NCBI GenBank assembly: GCA_028871475.1
Contig: JAGWMZ010000001.1
Location: 417,448 to 481,447 of the forward strand
Direction: 5' to 3'
Length of the DNA stretch: 64,000 nt
Source of the DNA: Sphingomonadales bacterium
GTDB taxonomy: Bacteria > Pseudomonadota > Alphaproteobacteria > Sphingomonadales > Sphingomonadaceae
Shown: one piece after another, positions 60,324 to 64,000 of the stretch
How positions within the stretch are numbered: position 1 is the stretch's first letter
Layout of the letters: each line of letters starts with the position of its first letter
The notes under the pieces: generated by a model
Told to the model about the DNA's origin: nothing
What the model saw: only the letters and a program-made list of their open reading frames with translations
The model's database searches: none
Translations under genes and position numbers: made by a program

Positions 60324-62075
60324 GTGAAAAAGCGCATGACAGGCTGGCTGCTGCTGTTGCTCTGCGCGCTGGCTTCCGCCTGTCTCGGCGCGGTGGCATC
60401 GCAAGCCGCCACGCCGAACCCAGTCGCCACCGGCCCATGGAACCTGTCCCATGACACTTGCCATGCGGTGACGGCCATTCCCGTGAGCGAGAACGCGCCT
60501 CTCCCGCCCTTTCAATGTCGCGGCCAGCCTGCCGGTTACCAGCGCAACAGCCTGTGGCTGCGCGTCGATCTCACCCCCCTGCCCGTCGACCGGCACAATC
60601 TCACGCTGATGCTGCACAATTCGCGTTTTGACCGGCTGCGCGTCGGCTTCACCTATGCCGATGGCGTCACGCGCTGGCAGTCGATCGGCACGGGCGATTT
60701 TGGCGAGCACTGGCGCGCTGGCGGGCAGATCGTCTTTTCCGCGCCGCATCGCGATGCGGAACTGCAGGGGCTGGTGCTGCGCTTTGACCGGCTTGCCAGC
60801 TACAATCTGCTGCGCATGCGGCTGATGGCGGGCGATGAATCGAGCCTGCAGGCCACGGTGCTGGCCATGGTGGTGGGTGGCGCGCTGATGCTGCTCCTGC
60901 TGGGCGCGGTCTACAATCTGTCACTGGCCGTTGCCTTGCGGCTGCAATTTCCCGCCTGGCAAGGTGCCTGGGCTGGCTGCATGGTGATCTGGGGCGCGTT
61001 CTGGTCCCAGCTTGACCTGCTGGTGATCCCCGCCATGGCGGGTGCGCCCTCGGCGCAAATCTGCACCGTGCTGGCCTGTCTGGCCATCACCCTGGCAACC
61101 TTCAGCGCCGTCACCGCGCTGGCGCGGGCGCATGTGCCGCTTGCGCTGCGCCGCATCACCCTGGCGCTGGGGATCGGCATCGGTCTGCTCGGCCTGCCGC
61201 TGGGGCTGATGCGCGAAGGGCCCATCGACGTGTGGGCCAGCATCCTTGGCGTGCTGACGCTGGCCAATCTGCTCGCCGTTGCCACCTGCCTGACGCTGGC
61301 CTGGCGGAAAGGCAGCATGGAGGCCCGCGCCTTTGCCGGGGCCTGGGCAGTCCCCATGGCGGTGCTGGCCAGCACGCAGATGTTCGACACCGACCGCCTG
61401 CTGTGGGGCGGCGGGGCGCAGCTCATGGTGCTGCTGGCAGCCGCGTGGCAGACTCTGTGGTTGTCGGTCGCCGCGACCCACCGCTTTGCCCGGATGCGGC
61501 TGGAACGTGACCGCGCCAGGCAGGCCGAGGCACAGGCCCATGAACTGGCCCGGCGCGACCCGCTGACCGGCCTGCCCAACCGGCGCGGTTTCATGGAGCG
61601 GGCGCAAGTCATGCTCGATCGGGCGCAGAGTGGCGGCACGGCTCTCGCCCTGCTGCTGATCGATGTGGACAAGTTCAAGGCCATCAACGACGCCCACGGC
61701 CATGAGGCGGGTGACGCCGTGCTGTGCACTTTGGGCCAAAGGCTGGCCCGCTGGGACGGCGATTTATGCGCCGTGGCGCGCTTTGGCGGCGAGGAATTCG
61801 CCGTGGCCGTGGCGGGCGTGTCAGGCCAGTTGCTGCTCCAGTTCGCCGACGCCATGCGAGAAGCGGTGGGAGAATGCTACCATGGCCCGACCGTGGGGCG
61901 GGTGACCGTCAGCATCGGCGTGGCCGACATGCAAAGCGGATGTGACGTGCAAAGTCTTTATCGCCGCGCCGATGATGCACTCTATGAGGCAAAACGGCGT
62001 GGGCGCGATCGTGTCGTGATGGCGCCGCCCAGACCTGCCGCCACGCCGCAGTTGCATCTGGTCCACAGCGCATAG
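60324..62075 (+). CDS. diguanylate cyclase with 7TM-type (7TMR-DISM-like) sensor region
   Basis: Membrane signalling protein of 583 residues. A signal/anchor (VKKRMTGWLLLLLCALASACL) precedes a periplasmic beta domain (about residues 40-170, NSLWLRVDLTPLPVD) and seven hydrophobic helices (about 180-390) with a 7TMR-DISM look. A short coiled coil leads to the GGDEF domain: RRDPLTGLPNRRGFMERA, IDVDKFKAINDAHGHEAGD and active site RFGGEEFAVAVAG. The GGEEF motif should be catalytically competent for c-di-GMP synthesis. No RxxD I-site is visible at the usual position, so product inhibition may be absent. It starts at GTG with GGAG 6 nt upstream; ATG 60288 is the alternative. Confidence 0.9.
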   Translation: MKKRMTGWLLLLLCALASACLGAVASQAATPNPVATGPWNLSHDTCHAVTAIPVSENAPLPPFQCRGQPAGYQRNSLWLRVDLTPLPVDRHNLTLMLHNSRFDRLRVGFTYADGVTRWQSIGTGDFGEHWRAGGQIVFSAPHRDAELQGLVLRFDRLASYNLLRMRLMAGDESSLQATVLAMVVGGALMLLLLGAVYNLSLAVALRLQFPAWQGAWAGCMVIWGAFWSQLDLLVIPAMAGAPSAQICTVLACLAITLATFSAVTALARAHVPLALRRITLALGIGIGLLGLPLGLMREGPIDVWASILGVLTLANLLAVATCLTLAWRKGSMEARAFAGAWAVPMAVLASTQMFDTDRLLWGGGAQLMVLLAAAWQTLWLSVAATHRFARMRLERDRARQAEAQAHELARRDPLTGLPNRRGFMERAQVMLDRAQSGGTALALLLIDVDKFKAINDAHGHEAGDAVLCTLGQRLARWDGDLCAVARFGGEEFAVAVAGVSGQLLLQFADAMREAVGECYHGPTVGRVTVSIGVADMQSGCDVQSLYRRADDALYEAKRRGRDRVVMAPPRPAATPQLHLVHSA

Positions 62076-62096
62076 GCCCGGCAGGGCCATCTGCAG

Positions 62097-62118
62097 GCGG
62101 GGGCAAGTTTGCCCCCGC
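62097..62118. terminator. GC-rich bidirectional hairpin between convergent genes
   Basis: GCGGGGGCA-AGTT-TGCCCCCGC is a perfect 9-bp stem with a 4-nt loop, 22 bp after the diguanylate cyclase stop and 27 bp before the stop of the convergent small membrane protein. It has only short A/T flanks, but its placement between converging genes favours a shared terminator. Confidence 0.55.
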
Positions 62119-62144
62119 AAACCCTCCCCCGACCGGGGCCCGGC

Positions 62145-62468
62145 TTAACGTTCGCCGCGATGGCGCAGGGCGACGCCGTGCAGCTCCTCATGATCCTGCG
62201 TGGCCGCACCACCGGTCTGATCAAAGCCGACGAACCACAGCAGCATCGCGCCAACCATGGCGAAAACCACCATCATCCGCACCAGCAGGCTGGCTTCAAG
62301 CGGGGTCAGCAGCATGGCCGCCACCACAATGGCAACCACCGCCGGTGCGATCCAGGCGCGATGCAGCCTGTCAGCCAGCCACCAGGCGGCAAAGGTCAAG
62401 CCCGCCGCCCCCAGCAGGCTGCCGAGCATCAGACCCAAACCATCAGCAAAAATCGAAACGACACCCAT
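62145..62468 (-). CDS. small integral membrane protein (107 aa)
   Basis: Membrane protein of 107 residues with three hydrophobic segments (FADGLGLMLGSLLGAAGLTFAAW, WIAPAVVAIVVAAMLL, LLVRMMVVFAMVGAMLLWFVG) and a charged C-terminal tail. No named family recognised. The chosen ATG has GAAGAGGA 3-4 nt upstream; longer in-frame starts lack a ribosome site. It is convergent with the diguanylate cyclase. Confidence 0.7.
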   Translation of the reverse strand: MGVVSIFADGLGLMLGSLLGAAGLTFAAWWLADRLHRAWIAPAVVAIVVAAMLLTPLEASLLVRMMVVFAMVGAMLLWFVGFDQTGGAATQDHEELHGVALRHRGER

Positions 62469-62736
62469 GATCCTCTTCCCCCCGGAAAAGCGATCCGCCT
62501 GATCGAGCCCCCGCCCGATGCAGCAGCGAAACCTTTGGGCAGCATCACTCGAAAGGCCCTCACTGTCCAACGATTTTCGCAAGCGGGATTGCTATTTTTG
62601 CATCACCGTTTTTGCATGACCATTTTGCAGCGCATTACGTCGGTTCACATAAATTTTCCAGCAAAGCGGGAGCAATTTTATCGCTCAACCGTTTCATATG
62701 AGCGATGAAACGAAATCGCGCACGAGGGAGAGCTCC

Positions 62737-63033
62737 ATGGCGGAAGTAGCGGAAATCACTGAGATGATGCCCGTCGGCCGGACGATGGCGGTGAGCGACG
62801 AGCTGCATCGGCTCGCACAGATGGTGGAGGATGCCTGCCCATGCAAGACGCAGGTCAGCTTCTCCTACACCCATGACCTGCATGTGGCGGTCGATGTCCG
62901 CACCTTTGAGGAGGTGCATATGGTCGAGGCCATCCTGCCACGGCTGGCCGGCGGTGCCTTTTGCGACATCACGCGCACAGCCACGCCCCATCATGCCTTT
63001 CTCAAGCGGGTCTGTGCCACGGTCAGGCGCTGA
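62737..63033 (+). CDS. hypothetical protein (98 aa)
   Basis: Protein of 98 residues with a helix-rich N-terminal part (EITEMMPVGRTMAVSDELHRL) and a mid-section with paired cysteines (DACPCKTQVSFSYTHDLHVAVDVRTFEEV). I do not recognise a domain. Start chosen because GAGGGAGAG lies 6 nt before this ATG; an ATG 39 bp earlier has no such site. It stands alone before the HIRAN-domain gene on the same strand. Function unknown. Confidence 0.65.
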   Translation: MAEVAEITEMMPVGRTMAVSDELHRLAQMVEDACPCKTQVSFSYTHDLHVAVDVRTFEEVHMVEAILPRLAGGAFCDITRTATPHHAFLKRVCATVRR

Positions 63034-63164
63034 AGGACAACGCCCTACCCCGATAATCCGCCCACCACGGCAAGGTGGCCGGTGACAGCATGTGCATCGG
63101 GCTTGCATCGCGCGCCCTCTCGGGAATATCGCGCGCGGCAGAAACGTTTATTCGGGGAGTGCTC

Positions 63165-63800
63165 ATGTTCGGATTTCTCAAGCGGCTGTTGCGTGGCCTG
63201 GCAAGGATGCCTGCGCGGCCGCTTGCTTCCGGGCGCGATGAGCCGGTCGTGCCATACCCGAATTCAGGCTCGAGCCCGGTCTCCGTCCCGGAGGCCGCGC
63301 CTGCGGCCCCTGTCGCGAGGCCCGAACCGGCGATCCCGGCGCCCGCGCCCATGCCGCCGGTAGCCGCGCCAAGCTTGGCGCCTCCCCCAGCGCCCGCCGC
63401 TCCCACGCTCGACATGAGCCTGCTGGAGGAAGAGCCAGCCACATTGGGCATGGTGCCCATTCCCGGTGCGCCCGGCGCCTATATGATCGGCCTGACTGGC
63501 GAGGACCGCCACGCCCGGGCAGTCGAGATGCTGGAGCCCGGCGCCCCCATCTGGCTGCAGCTGGAGCCCGACAATCCCGACGACAGTTCAGCGATTGCCG
63601 CTGTCGACCGCTATGGCCGGGTGATCGGCTATGTCGCCCCCGACAGCTGGCTGCGCGAGGCCGTCTATGGTGGCGGCGCCAGCTTTGCCGCACAAGTGCT
63701 GGCCGCTGAAACCGGCTCGCGCGGCTATCGCGAAGTCGTGCTGATGGTCGAGCCCAGTGAGGAGGCGCTCACCGAACGGCGCTATCAGCCGCCCCGCTAG
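63165..63800 (+). CDS. HIRAN-domain protein with proline/alanine-rich linker
   Basis: Protein of 211 residues. The basic N-terminal part (MFGFLKRLLRGLARMPARP) is followed by a Pro/Ala-rich, probably disordered stretch (about residues 35-110) and a C-terminal HIRAN-like domain: MIGLTGEDRHARAVEMLEPG, EPDNPDDSSAIAAVDRYGRVIGYV. HIRAN domains bind 3' ends of DNA in repair ATPases such as HLTF; here the domain stands alone. GGGGAG is 5-6 nt before the chosen ATG; a longer start lacks such a site. A weak GGAAT-N17-CGTT element upstream recalls general-stress promoters, without certainty. Confidence 0.8.
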   Translation: MFGFLKRLLRGLARMPARPLASGRDEPVVPYPNSGSSPVSVPEAAPAAPVARPEPAIPAPAPMPPVAAPSLAPPPAPAAPTLDMSLLEEEPATLGMVPIPGAPGAYMIGLTGEDRHARAVEMLEPGAPIWLQLEPDNPDDSSAIAAVDRYGRVIGYVAPDSWLREAVYGGGASFAAQVLAAETGSRGYREVVLMVEPSEEALTERRYQPPR

Positions 63801-63806
63801 TGGTCC

Positions 63807-63859
63807 GATTCTGACATTCGATGCCGTGTGACGAAAGGGCGTGCTCGAATGTCAGAATC
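63807..63859. repeat. perfect 15-bp inverted repeat with 23-nt loop, abutting an IS element
   Basis: GATTCTGACATTCGA (63807-63821) is the exact reverse complement of TCGAATGTCAGAATC (63845-63859). The outer flanks TAGTGGTCC and GGAGCACTA also nearly pair if a TTTTC insertion is allowed, and the outer TAG is the stop codon of the HIRAN gene. The stem is followed by TTTT, so it may terminate that gene. Its symmetry and closeness to the IS end also suggest a small non-autonomous element or an older insertion footprint. Confidence 0.6.
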
Positions 63860-63873
63860 TTTTCGGAGCACTA

Positions 63874-64000
63874 AGGCCTGTGGACATTTAGGGGATTCCC
63901 TTTTTCGGCAGGATCGGATTCAAGACTGGCGAAGGGAGCGCCAGATTGGATCGACACGGATTGAGCGACGAGCAGTGGGAGCGGATTAGCCCGTTACTTC
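63874..64000 (+). mobile_element. IS5-family insertion sequence, left end (continues past window)
   Basis: The element probably begins near AAGGCCTGTGGACATTTAGGG (terminal inverted repeat region) and runs to the window edge, containing the start of a transposase gene. The other terminus and any target duplication lie outside the window, so the boundary is approximate. Confidence 0.65.
63946..64000 (+). CDS. IS5-family transposase (5' end only)
   Basis: Only 18 codons are visible: a TTG start followed by DRHGLSDEQWERISPLL, the typical N terminus of IS5/IS427-group transposases. AAGGGAG lies 8-9 nt upstream. No upstream ATG in frame exists within the element. Whether the full reading frame is intact or split by programmed frameshift, as in many IS427 members, cannot be seen. 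Confidence 0.75.
   Translation, partial: MDRHGLSDEQWERISPLL

Noticed and set aside
63122..63150. General-stress (EcfG-type) promoter before the HIRAN gene
   Set aside because: GGAAT-N17-CGTT deviates from GGAAC at the -35 box. It is too weak to list as a site.
1..64000. CRISPR arrays, tRNA or rRNA genes, prophage
   Set aside because: No regularly spaced repeats, no cloverleaf or rRNA-like sequence and no phage structural genes were seen on reading either strand.

Overview
The window is high-GC DNA from an alphaproteobacterium, most likely a sphingomonad (Novosphingobium-like). This rests on gene content and protein flavour: a TonB receptor lacking an STN domain beside a LacI-controlled uronate locus, an EL222-type LOV-HTH protein, and many 4-bp ATGA/GTGA gene overlaps. 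No rRNA, tRNA, CRISPR array or prophage was seen. An IS5-family element begins at the right edge.

Layout. 1-3.4 kb: a formylglycine-generating enzyme and a LacI regulator (cut by the left edge), divergent from a secreted type I sulfatase. 3.8-20 kb: a light and oxidative-stress island. It holds a LOV-HTH photoreceptor regulator, a secreted peroxiredoxin, an ECF sigma/RskA-type anti-sigma pair, two divergent lipid-modification operons (two cyclopropane-synthase-like methyltransferases, a flavin amine-oxidase-like enzyme, DUF1365, DUF1295, DUF6134), a lipocalin, a histidine kinase with an ethylene-receptor-like membrane domain, two single-domain receivers, and a folE/FAD-oxidoreductase/SDR operon. 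Three promoters in the island share GCATCC-N16-CGTA, which I infer to be the site of the resident ECF sigma. 20-22.7 kb: a purine nucleoside permease with an AtzG-like/amidase pair. 22.9-36.6 kb: a pectin/uronate locus (esterases, TonB receptor, kduD, kduI, LacI regulator, hydratase-like protein, hexuronate MFS transporter, GH3 glycosidase) carrying five copies of the operator TGACACCGGTTACCA or a close variant.

36.9-51.1 kb: a complete fatty-acid degradation module. One strand carries thiolase, multifunctional FadB/FadN-like protein, acyl-CoA dehydrogenase, etfB, etfA, a thioesterase, ETF-ubiquinone oxidoreductase and a nitronate monooxygenase. The other carries a DUF2147 protein, FadL-like porin, acyl-CoA ligase and a MerR regulator. 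A palindrome between the two arms is the likely MerR operator. 51.2-52.7 kb: a CLC-F type fluoride antiporter preceded by a fluoride riboswitch. 52.9-62.5 kb: a FUSC membrane protein, small proteins, a pentose-phosphate operon (tkt, tal, gnd, HAD phosphatase) and a diguanylate cyclase. 62.7-64 kb: a small hypothetical protein, a HIRAN-domain protein, an inverted repeat and the IS5-type element.

The genes suggest an aerobic, light-exposed heterotroph that degrades plant and possibly sulfated polysaccharides and fatty acids, and that remodels membrane lipids under photo-oxidative stress. The most noteworthy unit is the island where LOV, ECF/anti-sigma, a CFA/amine-oxidase lipid pathway and an ethylene-receptor-like kinase sit together with a shared promoter.
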